Under the pieces are notes generated by a model. It was not told the origin of the DNA. It saw nothing but the letters and a program-made list of their open reading frames with translations, and ran no database searches. Below are positions 25,921 through 37,669 of a DNA stretch of 64,000 nt, one piece after another. The stretch comes from Chrysomallon squamiferum (Eukaryota; Mollusca; Gastropoda; Neomphalida; Peltospiridae). Within the stretch, counting starts at the first letter, position 1. The number at the start of each line of letters is the position of its first letter. The stretch lies in assembly GCA_012295275.1 (NCBI GenBank), contig CM022665.1:49009564-49073563 (forward strand), read 5' to 3'. A program made the position numbers and the translations under genes.

Positions 25921-26499
25921 TCCGTAATAATTTTGCTTCTTGAATGCATTCATTTTACCACAGCAAGTCCGACTGTAGTCCACTACTGATTAATATTCTC
26001 TTGCTGTTACCTTCCCGACTCACATAAATCATAACAAAGTGTTCGAAACATTCAGCCTCGAAACGAAGGTATGAGGGAACATGTACTCGAAGGCTTCAAA
26101 ACCTTTTCAGTTGTCTTAAGACAAATCACAATATTATTTATTGTCACAGAAAATACGTCAACTGAAAACTCACCCGGTCAGTGTTGTGATAACAATCGAA
26201 AGATGAGGAAAAAGGGCGTCTTCATGTAGCAACAGCTTGGTGTTGCCAAGAGCTTTGGGCTAAAGTGGACTTCCTCCTTCAAGACGACGGATATTACGTT
26301 TAAGCAACACGATTTCAACAGCTTTTTTTTTTTCGTTACCTGTTATGTTATTCCGCGTTTAGATAGCTTTTGAAGGAGTGTGGCATCAAAGACGGGGACG
26401 ATTTACACATTGTAGTAACAGTGTGTTTTTTTCCTTTCCAACGCCTGCGATGAAGAAAACACCGTGTCAGGACACATTTCTGAAAATGCACATCGTGTG

Positions 26500-26571
26500 G
26501 CGTCGGTGGTGTAACGGTTAGCATGGTTGCCTTCCAAGCAGTCGATCCGGGTTCGACTCCCGGCCGACGCA
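26500..26571 (+). tRNA. tRNA-Gly(TCC)
   Basis: Consensus gene. Its 5' flank is hybrid: it follows a type-2 spacer but ends in CATCGTGTG, the flank normally seen after a type-1 spacer. This points to local gene conversion. Confidence 0.96.
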
Positions 26572-27156
26572 TCCGTACCTTTTGTTCGTTCATCCATTCA
26601 TTCAATCATTCATATTTTTTTTAGAAGTTATAAAATTTCATCACCACCCATTCACGCGAAACTTCCGATCTATTCCTAGTGAAGTACACAGTTTCTAAAC
26701 ACGTGTCTGACCCAATTAAATATTTGAAAATCTAATTATGAAAGCATAATGAAAATTCTATCGATGCAATGCAAAGTTTCAAGACCTTTACAGAACATTT
26801 TAAAGGGAAACGTCACAAGTACGCACGTTGTTTTCTTCGGGGTAATAACGTTTTTATATCGAGAAGGTTAATGTTGAAGGTTTGGCCACAAGCGCTAGCA
26901 ACAGCTTGGTATTTACTACCTGTCGCTAAGCGCAGACTGACATGCGCATCGAAAGCTAATGTGCTACGCTTTATAATGAATTATTTTACTGCTCCTAATA
27001 ACTGAAAACGATGTTAAGAAATCGTTTGGAAATAATTATAATGTTTACACGAACAACAAACACGAAAACAAAATTCAATTTACTTTCACCATATGGTGAA
27101 AGAGTACATCCCTGTGAAGAACTTGAAATAAACGTGATATGAATGTACATCGTGTG

Positions 27157-27228
27157 GCGTCGGTGGTGTAACGGTTAGCATGGTTGCCTTCCAAGCAGTC
27201 GATCCGGGTTCGACTCCCGGCCGACGCA
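27157..27228 (+). tRNA. tRNA-Gly(TCC)
   Basis: Consensus 72-nt gene, type-2 downstream spacer. Confidence 0.97.
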
Positions 27229-27804
27229 TCCGTAATAATTTTGCTTCTTGAATGCATTCATTTTACCACAGCAAGTCCGACTGTAGTCCACTACTGATTA
27301 ATATTCTCTTGCTGTTACCTTCCCGACTCACATAAATCATAACAAAGTGTTCGAAACATTCAGCCTCGAAACGAAGGTATGAGGGAACATGTACTCGAAG
27401 GCTTCAAAACCTTTTCAGTTGTCTTAAGACAAATCACAATATTATTTATTGTCACAGAAAATACGTCAACTGAAAACTCACCCGGTCAGTGTTGTGATAA
27501 CAATCGAAAGATGAGGAAAAAGGGCGTCTTCATGTAGCAACAGCTTGGTGTTGCCAAGAGCTTTGGGCTAAAGTGGACTTCCTCCTTCAAGACGACGGAT
27601 ATTACGTTTAAGCAACACGATTTCAACAGATTTTTTTTTCGTTACCTGTTATGTTATTCCGCGTTTAGATAGCTTTTGAAGGAGTGTGGCATCAAAGACG
27701 GGGACGATTTACACATTGTAGTAACAGTGTGTTTTTTTCCTTTCCAACGCCTGCGATGAAGAAAACACCGTGTCAGGACACATTTCTAAAATGCACATAA
27801 TATG

Positions 27805-27876
27805 GCGTCGGTGGTGTAACGGTTAGCATGGTTGCCTTCCAAGCAGTCGATCCGGGTTCGACTCCCGGCCGACGCA
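27805..27876 (+). tRNA. tRNA-Gly(TCC)
   Basis: Consensus 72-nt gene, type-1 downstream spacer. Confidence 0.97.
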
Positions 27877-28461
27877 TCCGTACCTTTTGTTCGTTCATCC
27901 ATTCATTCAATCATTCATATTTTTTTTAGAAGTTATAAAATTTCATCACCACCCATTCACGCGAAACTTCCGATCTATTCCTAGTGAAGTACACAGTTTC
28001 TAAACACGTGTCTGACCCAATTAAATATTTGAAAATCTAATTATGAAAGCATAATGAAAATTCTATCGATGCAATGCAAAGTTTCAAGACCTTTACAGAA
28101 CATTTTAAAGGGAAACGTCACAAGTACGCACGTTATTTTCTTCGGGGTAATAACGTTTTTATATCGAGAAGGTTAATGTTGAAGGTTTGGCCACAAGCGC
28201 TAGCAACAGCTTGGTATTTACTACCTGTCGCTAAGCGCAGACTGACATGCGCATCGAAAGCTAATGTGCTACGCTTTATAATGAATTATTTTACTGCTCC
28301 TAATAACTGAAAACGATGTTAAGAAATCGTTTGGAAATAATTATAATGTTTACACGAACAACAAACACGAAAACAAAATTCAATTTACTTTCACCATATG
28401 GTGAAAGAGTACATCCCTGTGAAGAACTTGAAATAAACGTGATATGAATGTACATCGTGTG

Positions 28462-28537
28462 GCGTCGTCGGTGGTGTAACGGTTAGCATGGTTGCCTTTC
28501 CAAGCAGTCGATCCGGGTTCGACTCCCGGCCGACGCA
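28462..28537 (+). tRNA. tRNA-Gly with insertions at 5' end and anticodon loop
   Basis: The 5' end reads GCGTCGTCGG (extra TCG) and the loop has an additional T (CCTTTCCAA). It would fold poorly. The repeat-type insertions suggest replication slippage or consensus error. Confidence 0.75.
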
Positions 28538-29123
28538 TCCGTAATAATTTTGCTTCTTGAATGCATTCATTTTACCACAGCAAGTCCGACTGTAGTCCAC
28601 TACTGATTAATATTCTCTTGCTGTTACCTTCCCGACTCACATAAATCATAACAAAGTGTTCGAAACATTCAGCCTCGAAACGAAGGTATGAGGGAACATG
28701 TACTCGAAGGCTTCAAAACCTTTTCAGTTGTCTTAAGACAAATCACAATATTATTTATTGTCACAGAAAATACGTCAACTGAAAACTCACCCGGTCAGTG
28801 TTGTGATAACAATCGAAAGATGAGGAAAAGGTTAATGTCTTCATGTAGCAACAGCTTGGTGTTGCCAAGAGCTTTGGGCTAAAGTGGACTTCCTCCTTCA
28901 AGACGACGGATATTACGTTTAAGCAACACGATTTCAACAGATTTTTTTTTCGTTACCTGTTATGTTATTTCGCGTTTAGATAGCTTTTTGAAAGGTGTGG
29001 CATCAAAGACGGGGACGAACAACAAACACGAAAAACAAAATTCAATTGTGTTTTTCACCCTTCCAACGCCTGCGATGAAGAAAACACCGTGTCAGGACAC
29101 ATTTCTAAAATGCACATAATATG

Positions 29124-29195
29124 GCGTCGGTGGTGTAACGGTTAGCATGGTTGCCTTCCAAGCAGTCGATCCGGGTTCGACTCCCGGCCGACGCA
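29124..29195 (+). tRNA. tRNA-Gly(TCC)
   Basis: Consensus gene. The downstream spacer is type 1 with an altered start (CCGTAATTTTTG). Confidence 0.96.
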
Positions 29196-29806
29196 TCCGT
29201 AATTTTTGTTCGTTCATCCATTCATTCAATCATTCATTTTTTTAGAAGTTATAAAATTTCATCACCACCCATTCACGCGAAACTTCCGATCTATTCCTAG
29301 TGACCTTACACAGTTTCTAAACACGTGTCTGACCCAATTAAATATTTGAAAATCTAAAACGAAAGCATAATGAAAATTCTATCGATGCAATGCAAAGTTT
29401 CAAGACCTTTACAGAACATTTTAAAGGGAAACGTCACAGAAAATACGTCAACTGAAATTTTCTTCTCGGGGTAATAACGTTTTATATCAATCGAGAAGGT
29501 TAATGTTGAAGGTTTGGCCACAAGCGCTAGCAACAGCTTGGTATTTACTACCTGTCGCTAAGCGCAGACTGACATGCTTCATCGAACGACTAATATTACG
29601 CTTTATAATGAATTATTTTACTGCTCTAATTGAAAACGATGTTAAGAAATCGTTTGGAAATAATTATAATAGCTTTTAAGGACGAACAACAAACACAAAA
29701 ACAAAATTCAATTTACTTTCACCATATGGTGAAAACAGTGTGTTTTTTTCCCTTCCAACGCCTGCGATGAAAAAAACGTGTCAGGATATGAAATGCACAT
29801 AATATG

Positions 29807-29878
29807 GCGTCGGTGGTGTAACGGTTAGCATGGTTGCCTTCCAAGCAGTCGATCCGGGTTCGACTCCCGGCCGACGCA
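29807..29878 (+). tRNA. tRNA-Gly(TCC)
   Basis: Consensus gene inside the scrambled part of the array. It is followed by another type-1-like spacer (CCGTATAATTTTGTTCG). Confidence 0.96.
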
Positions 29879-30465
29879 TCCGTATAATTTTGTTCGTTCA
29901 TCCATTCATTCAATCATTCATTCATTTTTTTAGAAGTTATAAAATTTCATCACCACCCATTCACGCGAAACTTCCGATCTATTCCTAGTGAAGTACACAG
30001 TTTCTAAACACGTGTCTGACCCAATTAAATATTTGAAAATCTAATTATGAAAGCATAATGAAAATTCTATCGATGCAATGCAAAGTTTCAAGACCTTTAC
30101 AGAACATTTTAAAGGGAAACGTCACAAGTACGCACGTTATTTTCTTCGGGGTAATAACGTTTTTATATCGAGAAGGTTAATGTTGAAGGTTTGGCCACAA
30201 GCGCTAGCAACAGCTTGGTATTTACTACCTGTCGCTAAGCGCAGACTGACATGCGCATCGAAAGCTAATGTGCTACGCTTTATAATGAATTATTTTACTG
30301 CTCCTAATAACTGAAAACGATGTTAAGAAATCGTTTGGAAATAATTATAATGTTTACACGAACAACAAACACGAAAACAAAATTCAATTTACTTTCACCA
30401 TATGGTGAAAGAGTACATCCCTGTGAAGAACTTGAAATAAACGTGATATGAATGTACATCGTGTG

Positions 30466-30537
30466 GCGTCGGTGGTGTAACGGTTAGCATGGTTGCCTTC
30501 CAAGCAGTCGATCCGGGTTCGACTCCCGGCCGACGCA
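30466..30537 (+). tRNA. tRNA-Gly(TCC)
   Basis: Consensus gene with a type-1 spacer on both sides, which breaks the usual alternation. Confidence 0.96.
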
Positions 30538-31131
30538 TCCGTACCTTTTGTTCGTTCATCCATTCATTCAATCATTCATATTTTTTTTAGAAGTTATAAA
30601 ATTTCATCACCACCCATTCACGCGAAACTTCCGATCTATTCTATAGTAAAAGTACACAGTTTCTAAACACGTGTCTGACCCAATTAAATATTTGAAAATC
30701 TAATTATGAAAGCATAATGAAAATTCTATCGATGCAATGCAAAGTTTCAAGACCTTTACAGAACATTTTAAAGGGAAACGTCACAAGTACGCACGTTGTT
30801 TTCTTCGGGGTAATAACGTTTTTATATCGAGAAGGTTAATGTTGAAGGTTTGGCCACAAGCGCTAGCAACAGCTTGGTATTTACTACCTGTCGCTAAGCG
30901 CAGACTGACATGCGCATCGAAAGCTAATGTGCTACGCTACGCTTTTTATAATGAATTATTTTACTGCTTCTAATAACTGAAAACGATGTTAAGAAATCGT
31001 TTGGAAATAATTATAATGTTTACACGAACAACAAACACGAAAACAAAATTCAATTTACTTTCACCATATGGTGAAAGAGTACATCCCTGTGAAGAACTTG
31101 AAATAAACGTGATATGAATGTACATCGTGTG

Positions 31132-31203
31132 GCGTCGGTGGTGTAACGGTTAGCATGGTTGCCTTCCAAGCAGTCGATCCGGGTTCGACTCCCGGCCGAC
31201 GCA
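31132..31203 (+). tRNA. tRNA-Gly(TCC)
   Basis: Consensus gene, type-2 downstream spacer; the normal alternation resumes here. Confidence 0.97.
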
Positions 31204-31779
31204 TCCGTAATAATTTTGCTTCTTGAATGCATTCATTTTACCACAGCAAGTCCGACTGTAGTCCACTACTGATTAATATTCTCTTGCTGTTACCTTCCCG
31301 ACTCACATAAATCATAACAAAGTGTTCGAAACATTCAGCCTCGAAACGAAGGTATGAGGGAACATGTACTCGAAGGCTTCAAAACCTTTTCAGTTGTCTT
31401 AAGACAAATCACAATATTATTTATTGTCACAGAAAATACGTCAACTGAAAACTCACCCGGTCAGTGTTGTGATAACAATCGAAAGATGAGGAAAAAGGGC
31501 GTCTTCATGTAGCAACAGCTTGGTGTTGCCAAGAGCTTTGGGCTAAAGTGGACTTCCTCCTTCAAGACGACGGATATTACGTTTAAGCAACACGATTTCA
31601 ACAGATTTTTTTTTCGTTACCTGTTATGTTATTCCGCGTTTAGATAGCTTTTGAAGGAGTGTGGCATCAAAGACGGGGACGATTTACACATTGTAGTAAC
31701 AGTGTGTTTTTTTCCTTTCCAACGCCTGCGATGAAGAAAACACCGTGTCAGGACACATTTCTAAAATGCACATAATATG

Positions 31780-31851
31780 GCGTCGGTGGTGTAACGGTTA
31801 GCATGGTTGCCTTCCAAGCAGTCGATCCGGGTTCGACTCCCGGCCGACGCA
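31780..31851 (+). tRNA. tRNA-Gly(TCC)
   Basis: Consensus gene, type-1 downstream spacer. Confidence 0.97.
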
Positions 31852-32432
31852 TCCGTACTTTTGTTCGTTCATCCATTCATTCAATCATTCATATTTTTTA
31901 GAAGTTATAAAATTTCATCACCACCCATTCACGCGAAACTTCCGATCTATTCCTAGTGAAGTACACAGTTTCTAAACACGTGTCTGACCCAATTAAATAT
32001 TTGAAAATCTAATTATGAAAGCATAATGAAAATTCTATCGATGCAATGCAAAGTTTCAAGACCTTTACAGAACATTTTAAAGGGAAACGTCACAAGTACG
32101 CACGTTATTTTCTTCGGGGTAATAACGTTTTTATATCGAGAAGGTTAATGTTGAAGGTTTGGCCACAAGCGCTAGCAACAGCTTGGTATTTACTACCTGT
32201 CGCTAAGCGCAGACTGACATGCGCATCGAAAGCTAATGTGCTACGCTTTATAATGAATTATTTTACTGCTCTAATAACTGAAAACGATGTTAAGAAATCG
32301 TTTGGAAATAATTATAATGTTTACACGAACAACAAACACGAAAACAAAATTCAATTTACTTTCACCATATGGTGAAAGAGTACATCCCTGTGAAGAACTT
32401 GAAATAAACGTGATATGAATGTACATCGTGTG

Positions 32433-32504
32433 GCGTCGGTGGTGTAACGGTTAGCATGGTTGCCTTCCAAGCAGTCGATCCGGGTTCGACTCCCGGCCGA
32501 CGCA
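32433..32504 (+). tRNA. tRNA-Gly(TCC)
   Basis: Consensus gene, type-2 downstream spacer. Confidence 0.97.
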
Positions 32505-33075
32505 TCCGTAATAATTTTGCTTCTTGAATGCATTCATTTTACCACAGCAAGTCCGACTGTAGTCCACTACTGATTAATATTCTCTTGCTGTTACCTTCCC
32601 GACTCACATAAATCATAACAAAGTGTTCGAAACATTCAGCCTCGAAACGAAGGTATGAGGGAACATGTACTCGAAGGCTTCAAAACCTTTTCAGTTGTCT
32701 TAAGACAAATCACAATATTATTTATTGTCACAGAAAATACGTCAACTGAAAACTCACCCGGTCAGTGTTGTGATAACAATCGAAAGATGAGGAAAAAGGG
32801 CGTCTTCATGTAGCAACAGCTTGGTGTTGCCAAGAGCTTTGGGCTAAAGTGGACTTCCTCCTTCAAGACGACGGATATTACGTTTAAGCAACACGATTTC
32901 AACAGATTTTTTTTCGTTACCTGTTATGTTATTCCGCGTTTAGATAGCTTTGAAGGAGTGTGGCATCAAAGACGGGGACGATTTACACATTGTAGTAACA
33001 GTGTTTTTTCCTTTCCAACGCCTGCGATGAAGAAAACACCGTGTCAGGACACATTTCTAAAATGCACATAATATG

Positions 33076-33147
33076 GCGTCGGTGGTGTAACGGTTAGCAT
33101 GGTTGCCTTCCAAGCAGTCGATCCGGGTTCGACTCCCGGCCGACGCA
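33076..33147 (+). tRNA. tRNA-Gly(TCC)
   Basis: Consensus gene, type-1 downstream spacer. Confidence 0.97.
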
Positions 33148-33730
33148 TCCGTACCTTTTGTTCGTTCATCCATTCATTCAATCATTCATATTTTTTTAGA
33201 AGTTATAAAATTTCATCACCACCCATTCACGCGAAACTTCCGATCTATTCCTAGTGAAGTACACAGTTTCTAAACACGTGTCTGACCCAATTAAATATTT
33301 GAAAATCTAATTATGAAAGCATAATGAAAATTCTATCGATGCAATGCAAAGTTTCAAGACCTTTACAGAACATTTTAAAGGGAAACGTCACAAGTACGCA
33401 CGTTATTTTCTTCGGGGTAATAACGTTTTTATATCGAGAAGGTTAATTTTGAAGGTTTGGCCACAAGCGCTAGCAACAGCTTGGTATTTACTACCTGTCG
33501 CTAAGCGCAGACTGACATGCGCATCGAAAGCTAATGTGCTACGCTTTATAATGAATTATTTTACTGCTCTAATAACTGAAAACGATGTTAAGAAATCGTT
33601 TGGAAATAATTATAATGTTTACACGAACAACAAACACGAAAACAAAATTCAATTTACTTTCACCATATGGTGAAAGAGTACATCCCTGTGAAGAACTTGA
33701 AATAAACGTGATATGAATGTACATCGTGTG

Positions 33731-33802
33731 GCGTCGGTGGTGTAACGGTTAGCATGGTTGCCTTCCAAGCAGTCGATCCGGGTTCGACTCCCGGCCGACG
33801 CA
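33731..33802 (+). tRNA. tRNA-Gly(TCC)
   Basis: Consensus gene, type-2 downstream spacer. Confidence 0.97.
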
Positions 33803-34379
33803 TCCGTAATAATTTTGCTTCTTGAATGCATTCATTTTACCACAGCAAGTCCGACTGTAGTCCACTACTGATTAATATTCTCTTGCTGTTACCTTCCCGA
33901 CTCACATAAATCATAACAAAGTGTTCGAAACATTCAGCCTCGAAACGAAGGTATGAGGGAACATGTACTCGAAGGCTTCAAAACCTTTTCAGTTGTCTTA
34001 AGACAAAATCACAATATTATTTATTGTCACAGAAAATACGTCAACTGAAAACTCACCCGGTCAGTGTTGTGATAACAATCGAAAGATGAGGAAAAAGGGC
34101 GTCTTCATGTAGCAACAGCTTGGTGTTGCCAAGAGCTTTGGGCTAAAGTGGACTTCCTCCTTCAAGACGACGGATATTACGTTTAAGCAACACGATTTCA
34201 ACAGATTTTTTTTTCGTTACCTGTTATGTTATTCCGCGTTTAGATAGCTTTTGAAGGAGTGTGGCATCAAAGACGGGGACGATTTACACATTGTAGTAAC
34301 AGTGTGTTTTTTTCCTTTCCAACGCCTGCGATGAAGAAAACACCGTGTCAGGACACATTTCTAAAATGCACATAATATG

Positions 34380-34450
34380 GCGTCGGTGGTGTAACGGTTA
34401 GCATGGTTGCCTTCAAGCAGTCGATCCGGGTTCGACTCCCGGCCGACGCA
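34380..34450 (+). tRNA. tRNA-Gly(TCC), one base missing in anticodon loop
   Basis: Same single-C loss as the copy at 23245 (loop CTTCAA). The 3' flank also has a duplicated ATCC (CATCCATCCG). Confidence 0.8.
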
Positions 34451-35038
34451 TCCATCCGTACCTTTGTTCGTTCATCCATTCATTCAATCATTCATATTTT
34501 TTTTAGAAGTTATAAAATTTCATCACCACCCATTCACGCGAAACTTCCGATCTATTCCTAGTGAAGTACACAGTTTCTAAACACGTGTCTGACCCAATTA
34601 AATATTTGAAAATCTAATTATGAAAGCATAATGAAAATTCTATCGATGCAATGCAAAGTTTCAAGACCTTTACAGAACATTTTAAAGGGAAACGTCACAA
34701 GTACGCACGTTGTTTTCTTCGGGGTAATAACGTTTTTATATCGAGAAGGTTAATGTTGAAGGTTTGGCCACAAGCGCTAGCAACAGCTTGGTATTTACTA
34801 CCTGTCGCTAAGCGCAGACTGACATGCGCATCGAAAGCTAATGTGCTACGCTTTATAATGAATTATTTTACTGCTCCTAATAACTGAAAACGATGTTAAG
34901 AAATCGTTTGGAAATAATTATAATGTTTACACGAACAACAAACACGAAAACAAAATTCAATTTACTTTCACCATATGGTGAAAGAGTACATCCCTGTGAA
35001 GAACTTGAAATAAACGTGATATGAATGTACATCGTGTG

Positions 35039-35110
35039 GCGTCGGTGGTGTAACGGTTAGCATGGTTGCCTTCCAAGCAGTCGATCCGGGTTCGACTCCC
35101 GGCCGACGCA
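35039..35110 (+). tRNA. tRNA-Gly(TCC)
   Basis: Consensus gene, type-2 downstream spacer. Confidence 0.97.
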
Positions 35111-35686
35111 TCCGTAATAATTTTGCTTCTTGAATGCATTCATTTTACCACAGCAAGTCCGACTGTAGTCCACTACTGATTAATATTCTCTTGCTGTTAC
35201 CTTCCCGACTCACATAAATCATAACAAAGTGTTCGAAACATTCAGCCTCGAAACGAAGGTATGAGGGAACATGTACTCGAAGGCTTCAAAACCTTTTCAG
35301 TTGTCTTAAGACAAATCACAATATTATTTATTGTCACAGAAAATACGTCAACTGAAAACTCACCCGGTCAGTGTTGTGATAACAATCGAAAGATGAGGAA
35401 AAAGGGCGTCTTCATGTAGCAACAGCTTGGTGTTGCCAAGAGCTTTGGGCTAAAGTGGACTTCCTCCTTCAAGACGACGGATATTACGTTTAAGCAACAC
35501 GATTTCAACAGATTTTTTTTTCGTTACCTGTTATGTTATTCCGCGTTTAGATAGCTTTTGAAGGAGTGTGGCATCAAAGACGGGGACGATTTACACATTG
35601 TAGTAACAGTGTGTTTTTTGCCTTTCCAACGCCTGCGATGAAGAAAACACCGTGTCAGGACACATTTCTAAAATGCACATAATATG

Positions 35687-35758
35687 GCGTCGGTGGTGTA
35701 ACGGTTAGCATGGTTGCCTTCCAAGCAGTCGATCCGGGTTCGACTCCCGGCCGACGCA
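35687..35758 (+). tRNA. tRNA-Gly(TCC)
   Basis: Consensus gene, type-1 downstream spacer. Confidence 0.97.
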
Positions 35759-36343
35759 TCCGTACCTTTTGTTCGTTCATCCATTCATTCAATCATTCAT
35801 ATTTTTTTTAGAAGTTATAAAATTTCATCACCACCCATTCACGCGAAACTTCCGATCTATTCCTAGTGAAGTACACAGTTTCTAAACACGTGTCTGACCC
35901 AATTAAATATTTGAAAATCTAATTATGAAAGCATAATGAAAATTCTATCGATGCAATGCAAAGTTTCAAGACCTTTACAGAACATTTTAAAGGGAAACGT
36001 CACAAGTACGCACGTTATTTTCTTCAGGGTAATAACGTTTTTATATCGAGAAGGTTAATGTTGAAGGTTTGGCCACAAGCGCTAGCAACAGCTTGGTATT
36101 TACTACCTGTCGCTAAGCGCAGACTGACATGCGCATCGAAAGCTAATGTGCTACGCTTTATAATGAATTATTTTACTGCTCCTAATAACTGAAAACGATG
36201 TTAAGAAATCGTTTGGAAATAATTATAATGTTTACACGAACAACAAACACGAAAACAAAATTCAATTTACTTTCACCATATGGTGAAAGAGTACATCCCT
36301 GTAAAGAACTTGAAATAAACGTGATATGAATGTACATCGTGTG

Positions 36344-36411
36344 GCGTCGGTGGTGTAACGGTTAGCATGGTTGCCTTCCAAGCAGTCGATCCGGGTTCGA
36401 CTCCCGGCCGA
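36344..36411 (+). pseudogene. tRNA-Gly(TCC) interrupted near its 3' end by LINE C
   Basis: Nucleotides 1-68 of the 72-nt consensus are intact. After CCGGCCGA the sequence reads TG and then the LINE 5' end ACTTCCGG. The acceptor 3' strand is thus broken, although the A and B boxes remain. Confidence 0.93.
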
Positions 36412-36496
36412 TGACTTCCGGTTATGGTGGCGTCGAGTGTGGACGCGTTTCACATCGGCTCTCGCTTCGGAAAGGTTTTGTTGTAAACTAAGTGTT

Positions 36497-37657
36497 ATGT
36501 CTTGGGCGGAAGAATCTGAAAATTACGAAGAAAAGATCAAAGATATGAATTTAAAAAAAGAAGGAATGAGAAAAAATGTTTTTAAAAAAGAATGCACTGT
36601 GATTGTAAATGTAGAAGATAACAAGAAAATTTCAGCAGGCGACATGATAGATTTTGTAAGTGGCCAGGTGGGTGATGTGATAAAAGCGTGCGTACCGAAA
36701 GAATCCGACTCTTATGAAATAACACTAGAAGATATTATACAAGCGAGAATGATTACGGAAATTGATGAAACAGAATTGAAAGGTCTAAAAATAAAGGCGA
36801 GAATTTTGAAATCTGAAACTGTAGTAGTTTCCTTTTTGCACTTGCCTGCCTACATTGAAGATGAAGAAATTGAAGAAAAATTGAAACAAATGGAAATAGA
36901 AATTTTATCACCAATTTATAGAAGGCTATACAAAGGGACAAAAATTGCAGATGGAACAAGATATGTGAGAGTGAAATTTCCACCCGGAATAAAAAGTTTA
37001 CCATACTCAATGAAATTTAAGACTTATGAAGGAATAAAATATTTTCGTGTTTTACATGACAATCAAATAAAAGTCTGTTACAACTGTATGGCGGATAATC
37101 ATTTGTTGAAAGACTGTCCAAATATAAGGTGTCATAACTGTAAACAAAAAGGACATTTTGCTAGAAACTGCCCGAACATATTTCTGTGTGAAAAGTGTGG
37201 AAACAAAGAGGATGAATGTGAGTGTTGGTCAGAGTATGACAGCGATGAACAAAAAAACAGCGACAGTGACAGTGATGGTATGGAATATAATGTAAAATCA
37301 AAGGAGAAAAAAGAAATTGAAGCAGAAAGTATCCAGAGGATAAATACAACAGAAATGGAAATCAACAAGGAACAACAAAAATCAGAAAATGGAGAAAACC
37401 AAGAAAATCCCCTGATAAAAAACACCAAAGTGAAAATTACTAACAAGGAAGCTGGAACCATCGAAGCAGAAAATAGTAAGCAGAGTAAAACAAAGCGTCG
37501 AACGAGATTGATCAAGCGTCCATCAGAAGAAAAACTGTGGAGCTTGGTAGAAAATAGAAAACAAAAAAAGAGACAAGCAGCACACATGAAAAGTGTGAGA
37601 GAAAGTGTTGCCAGGGTAATGAATGAGTATGGGGGGGAGGATATAGACAAGATATAG
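36497..37657 (+). CDS. LINE ORF1 protein (RNA-binding, CCHC zinc knuckles), intact
   Basis: 386 codons, with start MSWAEESENYEEK at the first ATG conserved in copies B, C and D. An in-frame upstream ATG exists but lies in tRNA sequence. The N-terminal half is globular and mixed-charge. Two canonical CX2CX4HX4C knuckles follow: CYNCMADNHLLKDC at about residues 194-207 and CHNCKQKGHFARNC at 212-225. A third cysteine cluster (CEKCGNKEDECEC) starts at 231. The C-terminal part is Ser/Asp-rich, then a basic Lys/Arg tail. In this LINE group ORF1 binds element RNA and forms the ribonucleoprotein. ORF2 starts 12 nt downstream in another frame, so reinitiation is likely. This is the only uninterrupted full-length ORF1 in the window. 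Confidence 0.92.
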   Translation: MSWAEESENYEEKIKDMNLKKEGMRKNVFKKECTVIVNVEDNKKISAGDMIDFVSGQVGDVIKACVPKESDSYEITLEDIIQARMITEIDETELKGLKIKARILKSETVVVSFLHLPAYIEDEEIEEKLKQMEIEILSPIYRRLYKGTKIADGTRYVRVKFPPGIKSLPYSMKFKTYEGIKYFRVLHDNQIKVCYNCMADNHLLKDCPNIRCHNCKQKGHFARNCPNIFLCEKCGNKEDECECWSEYDSDEQKNSDSDSDGMEYNVKSKEKKEIEAESIQRINTTEMEINKEQQKSENGENQENPLIKNTKVKITNKEAGTIEAENSKQSKTKRRTRLIKRPSEEKLWSLVENRKQKKRQAAHMKSVRESVARVMNEYGGEDIDKI

Positions 37658-37669
37658 AATATTTTAAAA

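Larger units (their letters stand above)
22594..36411 (+). repeat. tRNA-Gly(TCC) tandem array, about 1.3-kb dimeric unit
   Basis: Twenty-two tRNA-Gly loci lie in the same orientation at spacings of about 650 bp. Two spacer types alternate. Type 1 follows the tRNA with CCGTACCTTTTGTTCG and contains a spacer that gives a chance 78-codon frame. Type 2 follows with CCGTAATAATTTTGC. The dimer period, measured between successive type-2 tRNAs, is 1298-1308 bp. Units are nearly identical apart from T-run lengths, implying homogenisation. Each tRNA is followed within about 15 nt by TTTT, a Pol III terminator. The array is bounded by LINE relic B on the left and by LINE C on the right. Confidence 0.95.

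Noticed and set aside
22857-36192. Repeated 78-codon plus-strand frame (MQSFKTFTEHFKGK...) in each type-1 spacer
   Set aside because: It is conserved only because the whole array unit is conserved. It lies in tRNA spacer, has no splice or domain support, and changes length through small indels as freely as the rest of the spacer.
22594-36411. Regular repeat array as a possible CRISPR
   Set aside because: Repeats are complete tRNA genes about 650 bp apart with conserved spacers in a eukaryotic genome; no cas genes and no short unique spacers.
23163-36453. Minus-strand 60-71-codon frames over the tRNA-Gly genes
   Set aside because: The shared part (SRTRIDCLEGNHANRYTT) is simply the antisense translation of the tRNA.
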